From JANNRA01 sp031401035 (lineage in GTDB: Bacteria; Desulfobacterota; Binatia; HRBIN30; CADEER01): a DNA stretch of 27,584 nt. The notes under the pieces were generated by a model, which searched no databases, was not told the DNA's origin, and saw nothing but the letters and a program-made list of their open reading frames with translations. The DNA lies in the NCBI GenBank assembly GCA_031401035.1, contig JANNRA010000218.1, positions 1-27,584 of the forward strand. The letters run 5' to 3'. Every line of letters starts with the position of its first letter. Within the stretch, counting starts at the first letter, position 1. Positions 17,878-24,558 of this stretch are shown here, piece by piece. The translations under genes were made by a program, and so were the position numbers.

Positions 17878-17898
17878 ACCCCATGCCTGAACCCCATG
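17873..17898 (+). repeat. 13-bp tandem duplication over the amidase stop codon
   Basis: CCTGAACCCCATG occurs twice, head to tail (17873-17885 and 17886-17898). The first copy contains the TGA stop of the amidase. It looks like a recent slippage event that did not alter the protein. Confidence 0.85.
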
Positions 17899-17973
17899 GC
17901 GGGCGCCGCCCGTAGCCGTGCATCGCACCGAGCGCCGATTGCGCCCCCGCGGCGCGCGCGTTAGCAACCTCGC

Positions 17974-18819
17974 ATGTTCGTCCGCGTCGCCGCGCTGCTC
18001 CTGCTCGCCACGCTGACCGGCGCGGCGCCGGCGACCGAGCCCGCGGCGGCGGGGCTGCGCTTCGTGCGCGCCGGTGCGCCGCCGCGCCTGCTCGACGCCG
18101 CCAGCCTGGCGCGTGACTGCGGCGCCGTCACCGTCGAGCTCGACGACCCCTACTACGCAACGCGCAAACGCTTCCGCGCCTGCCCCCTCGCCGCCGTCCT
18201 GCGCCTCGGCCTCGGCGAACCGATCGAGGCCTTCGCGGGCGAGACGGTCTTCTTCCGCGCCAGCGACGGCTACGCCAAGCCGGCGCCGGCCGCCCTGCTG
18301 GCCGAAGCGGGCGGCTTCGTCGCCTTCGCCGACGCCGATCACGCGCGCGGCGATACGCCAGGCTGGCAGCCGATCGACCGCAAGCAGGTCGATCCGGGGC
18401 CCTTCTACGTCGTCTGGACCGGCGCCGGGCAACAGGACACGCACCGCTACCCCTGGCCGTACCAACTGGTCGAGATCGAGGTGGCGCCGATCGAACGCCT
18501 GTACCCGCACATCGCCCCGACCGGCACGGCGGCGGATTCGCCCGCCCAGGCCGGCTACGCCGTTTTCCGCGCCCAGTGCATCGCCTGTCACGCCATCAAC
18601 GGCGAGGGCGGCACGATCGGCCCGGACCTCAACATCCCGCGCAGCATCGTCGAGTACCGGCCCGCCGATCAGATCAAAGCCTACGTGCGCGACCCCGCCA
18701 GCTTCCGCTACACCAGCATGCCGGCCCACCCCGCCCTCAGCGACCGGCAACTCGACGACCTGCTCGCCTACTTCACCGCCATGCGCGATCGCAAGCACGA
18801 CCCGGACCGCGCTCCGTGA
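17974..18819 (+). CDS. exported SUOX-like domain fused to cytochrome c
   Basis: A 281-residue protein with a signal peptide (MFVRVAALLLLATLTGAAPA, cleavage near residue 20-21). Residues about 25-175 resemble the sulfite-oxidase/YedY molybdopterin-binding fold seen in small electron-transfer proteins (SDGYAKPAPAALL, GPFYVVWTGAG, PWPYQLVEIEV), without the conserved cysteine ligand. This suggests a scaffold rather than a cofactor-bearing enzyme. A class I cytochrome c domain follows: CIACH at 202-206 binds haem covalently, GEGGTIGPDLN is typical, and M249 in YTSMPAH is the likely axial ligand. It should act in the periplasm as an electron carrier. Its stop overlaps the GTG of the next gene by four bases, so the two are translationally coupled even though their likely compartments differ. 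Confidence 0.88.
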   Translation: MFVRVAALLLLATLTGAAPATEPAAAGLRFVRAGAPPRLLDAASLARDCGAVTVELDDPYYATRKRFRACPLAAVLRLGLGEPIEAFAGETVFFRASDGYAKPAPAALLAEAGGFVAFADADHARGDTPGWQPIDRKQVDPGPFYVVWTGAGQQDTHRYPWPYQLVEIEVAPIERLYPHIAPTGTAADSPAQAGYAVFRAQCIACHAINGEGGTIGPDLNIPRSIVEYRPADQIKAYVRDPASFRYTSMPAHPALSDRQLDDLLAYFTAMRDRKHDPDRAP

Positions 18820-19973
18820 GCGCCGTGCCGCTGCCGCTGTGCGGCACGCTCCTCTACGACGCCGCGACGCGGCTCGAGACGCCGCACGGCCGCTTCGCCG
18901 CGCACGCCTTCCGCGATCTCGCCGCCCGCCAGCCGCTGCTGGTGATCGCACGCGGCGACTGCCGCGGCGCCGCCCCGCTGCTGGCGCGCGTGCACTCGTC
19001 GTGCATGACCGGCGAGAGTTGCGGCGGCGCCGACTGCGACTGCGCCCAACAGCTCGACGCGGCGTTGGCGCGCATCGCCGCCGCCGGCCGCGGCGCCGTC
19101 TTCTACCTCTTGCAGGAAGGACGCGGCGCCGGCTTCATCGCCAAGGCGCGCGACCGCATGCTGGTGCAGGCCAGCCGCGAGCGCGTCACCACCTTCGACG
19201 CCTACGCCCGCCTCGGCCTCGACGGCGACTGCCGCCGCTACGAGGCGGTCGCCTTCGCCTGCGCCGCGCTCGACATCACCGCGCCGCTGCAACTGCTCAG
19301 CAACAACCCCGTCAAGGTGGCGGCGTTGCGCGCCGCCGGCGTCGCCATCGCCGACGCGGCGCCGCCGGCGCACGCGCCGCTGGCGCACGCCCCGTCGCCA
19401 TTCAACATCCGCTACCTGACGGCGAAATCCCGCTCCGGACACGTCTTCGCGGCCGCCGCGCCGCCGGCGGCGGCGGCGGAGCCGCCGGAAGCGGTGCGGG
19501 TGGTGACTCCGACGGCGCTGCCCGAGGCGCCGCACCTGCTGCACGTCGCCTCCTACCTGCTGCCGGTGCGGGCGCTGGCACCGGCCGAGGGCGCGCACTG
19601 GTTCCGCCTGCACGCCTGGGTCGACCGCCGCAGCGGCGCCGAACGTCTCGTCCTGACGCTGGCCCGCGACAGCGACGCCGTGCCCCTCATCCACGTCCAT
19701 GCCGAGACCCTGCTCGGACGCTTCCCGCGCGAGGACCGTCGCGACCCGTGGCGCGAGGCGCTGGCGCACCTCGCCGCGCGCGGCGCCGGCGCGGCGCTGT
19801 TCCTCGTTCATAACGACCCGGCCCTGGACGATCCGGCCCTGCGGCCCGGCGTCGCCGCCGCCGACGTGGTGGCGGGCAACCCGGACCTCGTCCGTCTCCT
19901 CGCCCACCACCTGCCCGGCCGCGGCGAGCTGCTCGAGCCCCACCCGCGGCTCGCGGCAGCACTGGTCGCCTGA
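18816..19973 (+). CDS. ribA: GTP cyclohydrolase II homologue with degenerate second domain
   Basis: A 385-residue cytosolic protein, against about 200 for normal RibA. Residues 20-210 form a GTP cyclohydrolase II domain: RVHSSCMTGES, zinc ligands C63, C74 and C76 with the same spacing as E. coli C54/C65/C67, YLLQEGRG (97-104) and LLSNNPVKV. The E. coli Tyr105 position is R114 (next to M115), not tyrosine. After a Pro/Ala linker, residues about 245-335 repeat the fold: RLHAWVDR matches AAHAFRD, PLIHVHAETLLGRF matches PLLARVHSSCMTGES, and EALAHLAARGAGAALFLV matches DAALARIAAAGRGAVFYLL. All zinc cysteines are lost in the repeat. The GTG start overlaps the cytochrome stop. GTP ring opening is the family reaction; whether formate is fully removed here is open. 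The symbol denotes family, not a proven riboflavin role. Confidence 0.9.
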   Translation: MSAVPLPLCGTLLYDAATRLETPHGRFAAHAFRDLAARQPLLVIARGDCRGAAPLLARVHSSCMTGESCGGADCDCAQQLDAALARIAAAGRGAVFYLLQEGRGAGFIAKARDRMLVQASRERVTTFDAYARLGLDGDCRRYEAVAFACAALDITAPLQLLSNNPVKVAALRAAGVAIADAAPPAHAPLAHAPSPFNIRYLTAKSRSGHVFAAAAPPAAAAEPPEAVRVVTPTALPEAPHLLHVASYLLPVRALAPAEGAHWFRLHAWVDRRSGAERLVLTLARDSDAVPLIHVHAETLLGRFPREDRRDPWREALAHLAARGAGAALFLVHNDPALDDPALRPGVAAADVVAGNPDLVRLLAHHLPGRGELLEPHPRLAAALVA

Positions 19974-19994
19974 GCGCGACGTGATGGCCCGGCG

Positions 19995-21851
19995 ATGACC
20001 TGGCACAGCGCGCACCGCCGCCTCGCCGCGCGCATGGACGGAGCGCCGGCTCTGCTGCGCGCGGCGGCCGCGCAACGCCTGCCGCCGCTACCCTTCCTGC
20101 CCGCCGCGGCGCGCGCCATCTGCGTCACCGGCATCGGCAGTTCCGCCGCGCAAGCGGCGCTGCTGGCGCACCTGCTCGCCGACGCGGCGGGGTTGCCGGC
20201 GCGCGCCGTGCCGGCCGGCGCCTTCCGCAGCGCGCGCGCCGATCGGTGCGATGCCCTCGTCGTCTTCTCGCAGGGCCTCTCGCCCAACGCGCGCCTGGCG
20301 CTGCACGACGCCGCCGGCTGGCTCGGCGTCGTCCTCGTCACCGCCGCCGGCCGCGCCACCGACCCGGCGCGGCGTGCCAGCCTCGCCGCCCTGCGCGCCG
20401 CCGGCGGCGTCGTCGTGCCGGTACCGGGCGGCGCCGAGCGCGGCCTGCTGCTGCGCGTCGGCGGGCCGCTGGCGGCCAGCGCCATCGCCTTCCGCCTTGC
20501 CGAAGCCATCGCCGCCGCCGGGCGCGACGTGGTGAGCCCCGCATTCGACGTCGCCCGCGTCGCCCGCGCCATGCGCGGAGCCGCGGCGCACGCGGCGCGG
20601 CTGCCGGCTGATCTACTCGACGGCGAGCTGGTCCTGCTCGCCAGCGGCGGCTACGGCGCCCTTGCCGCCAATCTGGCCCTCAAGCTCGGCGAGGGGCTCT
20701 ACGCGCCGCAGCCGCCGGTGTGGGAGCTGCTCGATTTCGCGCACGGGCCGCTGCAGCAGCACTTCGCTCGCGCGGTCACGTTCCTCGCCCTCACCCGCGC
20801 CGACGCCGCCGGCGAAGCGGCGCTGCTGGCGCACGCCGCGGCCGGGCTCGATCGCCGCCGCCATCGGCTGGTGGCGCTGCCGGCGACGCTGCCGGGCGCG
20901 CTGGCGCTGTTCGAGCACGAGGCGCTGCTCAACGCGCTGGTGCTGCGCGCCATCGCCGCGCGCCGGCTCGACCAGTCGCGCTGGCCGGGGCAGGGTCGCG
21001 AGCAGCGGCTCTACGACGTCGCCACGCCGGCGCCGCGCTCGACGGTGGCAGAGCGGGCCGCGCATCCCCCGGCGGCGGCCCTGGCGACGGCGACGTGGCA
21101 GGAGATCGCCACCGCGCTGCGCGCCGGGCGGCGCACGGCGGTCGTGCCGCTCGGCGCCACCGAGCAGCACGGGCCGCATCTGCCCGGCGCCACCGACACG
21201 TGGATCGCCGCGGCACTGGCGGAGCGGTTCTGCGCCCGCGTGCCCGAGGCGCTCGCCCTGCCGCCGCTGCCCTTCGGCTGCTCGGCCGAGCACGCCGCGT
21301 TTCCGGGCACGCTGACGCTGCGCTGGGAGACGCTGAGCGCCGTGCTCGCCGACCTCGTCGCCAGTCTGGCGCGGCAGGGGTTCGAGCGGGTGCTGATCTT
21401 TTCGGCCCACGGCGGCAACGACGCCCTGCTGCGCGCCGCCGCGCCCGCCCTGCACGCCGCCGGCCGGCCGGCGCGCCTCGTCGTCTGCGCCGGCCTCGAC
21501 GCCCTGGCGCGACGCTGGCGGGCAGCGAGCGCCGCGCACGGCATCGACGCCGCCGCCAGCGGCCAGCATGCCGGCGAGTTCGAGACCTCGATCATACTCG
21601 GCCTGCGACCGCAGGCAGTGCGGCACCGGCGCCTGCGCCGCGGCGCGCACGACGCCGGCGGCGACCCGCAGGACTTCTTCTACCCCGACCTGCGCGCCGT
21701 CGCGCCGAGCGGCGTCGTCGGCGATCCGCGGCGCGCCGCCGCACCGCGCGCCGCCGCCTATCTCGACGTCTGGGTCGACGCGCTGGTGGCCGCCTATCGC
21801 GCCGCCGCGAGGAAGAAGCGCCAGAACACGAACGGCACCCAGGCACTGTAG
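19995..21851 (+). CDS. SIS domain-creatininase fusion protein
   Basis: A 618-residue two-part protein. Residues about 1-345 are a double SIS module like the isomerase half of GlmS: ICVTGIGSSAAQAALLAHLL in the first lobe, and LLASGGYGALAANLALKLGE with LLDFAHGPLQQ in the second (from about 211). Residues about 365-605 are a creatininase-family metallohydrolase with all ligands in place: E390 and H392 in GATEQHG, D401 in ATDTW, H472 in SAHGGN and E528 in QHAGEFETS. The creatininase family includes creatinine amidohydrolase, mycofactocin MftE and the archaeal formamide hydrolase ArfB, which deformylates FAPy nucleotide. Lying 21 bases after a GTP cyclohydrolase II homologue, an ArfB-like role is the most attractive inference. 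The last 19 codons overlap the opposite-strand membrane protein gene. Confidence 0.9.
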   Translation: MTWHSAHRRLAARMDGAPALLRAAAAQRLPPLPFLPAAARAICVTGIGSSAAQAALLAHLLADAAGLPARAVPAGAFRSARADRCDALVVFSQGLSPNARLALHDAAGWLGVVLVTAAGRATDPARRASLAALRAAGGVVVPVPGGAERGLLLRVGGPLAASAIAFRLAEAIAAAGRDVVSPAFDVARVARAMRGAAAHAARLPADLLDGELVLLASGGYGALAANLALKLGEGLYAPQPPVWELLDFAHGPLQQHFARAVTFLALTRADAAGEAALLAHAAAGLDRRRHRLVALPATLPGALALFEHEALLNALVLRAIAARRLDQSRWPGQGREQRLYDVATPAPRSTVAERAAHPPAAALATATWQEIATALRAGRRTAVVPLGATEQHGPHLPGATDTWIAAALAERFCARVPEALALPPLPFGCSAEHAAFPGTLTLRWETLSAVLADLVASLARQGFERVLIFSAHGGNDALLRAAAPALHAAGRPARLVVCAGLDALARRWRAASAAHGIDAAASGQHAGEFETSIILGLRPQAVRHRRLRRGAHDAGGDPQDFFYPDLRAVAPSGVVGDPRRAAAPRAAAYLDVWVDALVAAYRAAARKKRQNTNGTQAL

Positions 21852-22522
21852 TAGAGCTGGTTGGGGACGACGCGCAGCAGCCAGCCGAGATCGACTCCGG
21901 CGAACTGGATCAGCAGGTCGGCGCTCGCCCACAGCCCGTAGTACACGGCGACGTAGGCGAGCATGGCGCGCAGGTAGACGCGCAGCCGCGGCGCGTCGTT
22001 GGGGGTACGCGCCGGCACCAGGCGCGCGCGCATCCCCAGCGCCAGGGCGACGAAGACCAACTCGTAGACCAACCAGATCGAGTTCGCATCGAGGCTCGGC
22101 GCCGCCGCCCGCAACGCGGTGTTGAGGGGATAGGCGATGAGCGGCGCCGCCAGCGTCCACAGCGCGGCCGTCGGCAGCGCGCTCGTCCAACTGCGCCCGG
22201 CGGCGATGGCGAGCAGGGCGAAGACGAGCAGATAGACGCGCAGGTCGCCGAGCAGGACGAAGAACAACATCACGGCGGTGCCGCCGCTCGCGTCGGCGAG
22301 ATCGAGGGCGCGCAGCAGCGGGCCGGTGGCGATCGGGTCGAGCATCGTCTGCAGCGCGAACAGCAAGGCGTAGGCGTCGACGAACGGCGCCGCGGCCGGC
22401 AGCACGCCGCCGCGCCGGCGACCGGTGGCGGCGCGGTAGAGGAGGAACAGGGCCGGCAGGACGAGCAGCAACCATGGGCTCTGCAGATCGGAGTGATAAA
22501 AGGCGGACCACGACTCGGGCAT
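21794..22522 (-). CDS. hypothetical polytopic membrane protein
   Basis: A 242-residue, strongly hydrophobic protein with about seven predicted membrane helices (around 14-30, 46-62, 82-108, 116-135, 148-165, 183-205 and 222-240) and short, Arg-rich loops consistent with positive-inside topology. I do not recognise a family; no transporter or enzyme motif stands out. The ATG opening MPESWSAFYHSDLQSP was chosen because a TTG 51 bases upstream adds unlikely sequence. Its 3' end overlaps that of the convergent SIS-creatininase gene by 58 bases. The next minus-strand gene upstream is separated by the MITE-like element, so it probably has its own promoter. Confidence 0.8.
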   Translation of the reverse strand: MPESWSAFYHSDLQSPWLLLVLPALFLLYRAATGRRRGGVLPAAAPFVDAYALLFALQTMLDPIATGPLLRALDLADASGGTAVMLFFVLLGDLRVYLLVFALLAIAAGRSWTSALPTAALWTLAAPLIAYPLNTALRAAAPSLDANSIWLVYELVFVALALGMRARLVPARTPNDAPRLRVYLRAMLAYVAVYYGLWASADLLIQFAGVDLGWLLRVVPNQLYYSAWVPFVFWRFFLAAAR

Positions 22523-22670
22523 CACAGGCCGATAGCCGGATGCGACGTGCAGGCCAAGCGGAGGGCGTGGCAAAGCCGCGCCTCTGGGATCGCTGCCGAT
22601 GGGGGGAACCGCCTCGCCACCGCCCGCGCCCCGCTGGTGGTGAGATTGGACGTATCTCGACGGCGGTGCA
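22523..22670. other. intergenic flank of the palindromic element
   Basis: This is the left part of the 311-base gene-free stretch between the membrane protein and the CMD-family gene; the rest is the MITE-like element. It presumably carries the membrane protein promoter, but I see no convincing boxes, RNA gene or further repeats. Confidence 0.4.
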
Positions 22671-22837
22671 CTAGTGTCGTGAATCCGAAATCCCCGCTAC
22701 GGCTCGGTGCGCCATCGGCGCCCCTGGCTAGGCGCGCCGCCGCAGGAATATCGGGCCATACTCCAAGGCGGCGCAACGCCGCCAGGGGTGTCGAGAGCCA
22801 GCGAGATGTGGCGGGGATTTCGGATTCACGACACTAG
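22671..22837. mobile_element. MITE-like palindromic element, 167 bp, 27-bp perfect terminal inverted repeats
   Basis: The 27 bases at 22671-22697 are the exact reverse complement of 22811-22837. The ends are CTAGTGTCGTGAATCC and its mirror, so both ends carry a TA dinucleotide just inside CTAG, as expected for TA-targeting IS630/Tc1-mariner type elements. The interior is also imperfectly palindromic: an ACGGCTCG-type stretch and CCCCTGGC on the left align with the reverse complement of the right side. The whole could fold into one long hairpin. It is far too short for a transposase, so it would be non-autonomous. The right end overlaps the last codon of the CMD-family gene and contains its TAG stop. 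Confidence 0.85.
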
Positions 22838-23388
22838 CCGGGCGGGAACCCGGCGATGCCCTCGTCGAGCTGCACGCCGAGGCTGTTCAGCGCCATCGAC
22901 ACCATCGTGTACTGCCCGACGGTGAAGACGACGTCGATGCACTGCTGGGTCGAGTAGCGCGCCGTCAACGCCGCCCATGTGGCGTCGCCGATACGGCTGT
23001 CGCGGTGCAGCTCGTCGGCGGCGCGCAGCAGCGTCGCCTCGAAGGGATCCCAGCCCGGCGCCTCGGCGCCGATGATCAGGCGGCGCAGATCGTCGTCGGT
23101 GATGCCGACCATGCGCCCGATCACCACGTGCTGGCCCCACTCGTACTCGGCGCGACAGTTCCAGCCGGTGCGCAGGATCAGCAGCTCGCGCTGGCGCGGC
23201 GTCAGCGTCGACTTGCCGAGGACGTGCGTGCCGAACACCAGCCAGCGTTTGAGCAGCTTCGGATGGCGCGCCAGGGTGCGAAAGATGTTGAGCACGCGAC
23301 CGCCCATCTGGGTCGCGTTCAGCACCTCGGTCGTCTCGGCGTCCCACTCGGCTTCGGGCAGCGGCGTCACGCGTGGCGTATCGGCCAT
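22834..23388 (-). CDS. carboxymuconolactone decarboxylase (CMD/AhpD-like) family protein
   Basis: A 184-residue, all-helical cytosolic protein. TLTPRQRELLILRTGWNCRAEYEWGQHVVIGRMVG (residues 61-95) is the CMD core, in the EYEWGQH form common in uncharacterised family members. The AhpD catalytic CxxC is not present (C78 alone), so an alkylhydroperoxidase activity like AhpD is unlikely; decarboxylase-like or unknown chemistry remains. The ATG is preceded by a perfect AGGAGG (23394-23399) at five-base spacing, which settles the start. The stop codon TAG lies within the terminal repeat of the adjacent palindromic element, so the native C-terminus may have been altered. It lies 28 bases downstream of the phytase-like gene, in the same direction. 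Confidence 0.92.
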   Translation of the reverse strand: MADTPRVTPLPEAEWDAETTEVLNATQMGGRVLNIFRTLARHPKLLKRWLVFGTHVLGKSTLTPRQRELLILRTGWNCRAEYEWGQHVVIGRMVGITDDDLRRLIIGAEAPGWDPFEATLLRAADELHRDSRIGDATWAALTARYSTQQCIDVVFTVGQYTMVSMALNSLGVQLDEGIAGFPPG

Positions 23389-23416
23389 CGGAACCTCCTG
23401 ACAGGTCGGGATCGGA

Positions 23417-24445
23417 TCAGCGCGCCCGCAGGCGCAGAGCGTACAGCGATTGGGAGAGGCGATGCCCGTCGTCGGAGACCAGTACCAGGCTGCGGCTGCC
23501 ATCGGCGACCGGCGGCCCGAGGGCGGCGCCCTCGAAGTTCTCGCGCAGGCTGGTGCGCTCCCACAGCAGGAACTTGCGCACCGGCGTCAGCGCGGCACCG
23601 GCGAGAGACGGCAGGCGGCTGACCTCGGTCGCGCCGGTGACATCGAGCTCGTACAGGCGAATCCGCAAGCCGGTGCTGCCGAGCGAGCGCTCCAGCGCCA
23701 GCAGGCGTGAATCGGGCAGCGCCACGAGTTCACTGACGCCGGTGCCGCGGTCGCCGAGCACCGCCTCGCCGGCTACGGCATCGGTCTGGTAGGCCCATTG
23801 GCCGGTCGGCTGCAGGCGCGCATCGAGACGCAGCAGGCGCACCCATCCGCCGACCGCCGCCGTCGACGTCGGACCGTCGGGGCGCAGCGCTTCCTCGTTG
23901 GCGGTCCACAGCGCCCCCTCGGCGTCGCGCGCCAGGGCCTCGAAGCCGAGGTTGTCGCGGCGCTGCGTGAACACCGCCGGGACGCGCGCCTGACGCAGCA
24001 TATGCCCGCTGGCCAGATCGTACTCGCGCAGGCTCGGAGCCGTCTCGTCGGCGACGAAGACGCTGGCACCGCCGGGGGCCACCACCACCCCCTCCAGGTC
24101 GACGCCGCCGGCCAGGGTCAGCGCCGCGCCGATCGCCGCCGAGGTGATGCGGCCGCTGCGCGGATCGACGGCGATGCGCAACCGATACAGCAGCCCGTCG
24201 TCGTCGGAGACGGCGACGTAGCGGTCGCCGTCCACCCAGGCCAGGCCGCTCAACTCGTGCGCCCCCTCCGGCGCCGCCGCCAGCGGCACCGGGCCCTGCC
24301 CCGGATCCTCGATCGCCCACCGCTGCGCCGCCGCGGGAGCGGCGAACAGCAGCAGCAACACGCCGACGCTCAGCGTCACACGGAGGCACGGAGACACGCG
24401 GGCGCCTCGATCACCGGTCACCGCCGACGATTCTTGCAACGTCAT
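23417..24445 (-). CDS. secreted esterase-like/phytase-like beta-propeller protein
   Basis: A 342-residue exported protein. A signal peptide core (VTLSVGVLLLLFAAPAAAQ) ends near residue 40. The mature part matches the family annotated as esterase-like activity of phytase: ELSGLA (64-69), DLEGV (116-120), NLGFEALA (165-172), TANEEAL (181-187), ENFEGAALGPP (302-312) and SLVLVSDD (319-326). These acidic repeats line a beta-propeller and probably bind calcium. It should act in the periplasm or outside, on a phosphate ester or unknown substrate. The ATG start is uncertain: the first 22 codons run through a dispersed-looking CACGGAG repeat. A GTG at 24379 would begin directly at the signal peptide. 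Confidence 0.85.
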   Translation of the reverse strand: MTLQESSAVTGDRGARVSPCLRVTLSVGVLLLLFAAPAAAQRWAIEDPGQGPVPLAAAPEGAHELSGLAWVDGDRYVAVSDDDGLLYRLRIAVDPRSGRITSAAIGAALTLAGGVDLEGVVVAPGGASVFVADETAPSLREYDLASGHMLRQARVPAVFTQRRDNLGFEALARDAEGALWTANEEALRPDGPTSTAAVGGWVRLLRLDARLQPTGQWAYQTDAVAGEAVLGDRGTGVSELVALPDSRLLALERSLGSTGLRIRLYELDVTGATEVSRLPSLAGAALTPVRKFLLWERTSLRENFEGAALGPPVADGSRSLVLVSDDGHRLSQSLYALRLRAR

Positions 24446-24509
24446 TGTCAGTGCGGTTGGGCTCCCGTCAGGCGACTGCGCTGGACGCCGAGCCCTCCGT
24501 GTCTCCGTG
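24387..24509. repeat. inverted CACGGAGACACG repeat pair around the phytase-like start
   Basis: CACGGAGACACG at 24387-24398 is the exact reverse complement of 24498-24509. Each arm continues with further CACGGAGG or CCTCCGTG units, giving a REP-like look. The pair spans the presumed start and upstream region of the phytase-like gene. The 99-base spacer has no recognisable content. Confidence 0.6.
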
Positions 24510-24558
24510 GCCCGGCGTGAAGCCGATGGTGCTGTCCGCGACCCCATTCGACTCGCGC

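Noticed and set aside
16351..18951. An 866-codon open frame on the minus strand
   Set aside because: It runs antisense to the amidase and the cytochrome gene and has the same low-complexity composition. There is no recognisable motif or ribosome site.
20613..22511. A 632-codon minus-strand frame overlapping the creatininase and membrane protein genes
   Set aside because: It crosses two real genes in a different frame, and its composition is Arg/Ala noise.
22671..22837. A rho-independent terminator
   Set aside because: The arms are 27 bp and separated by 113 bp, with no U-tract, so a transposon-like palindrome explains it better, although it may still stop transcription.
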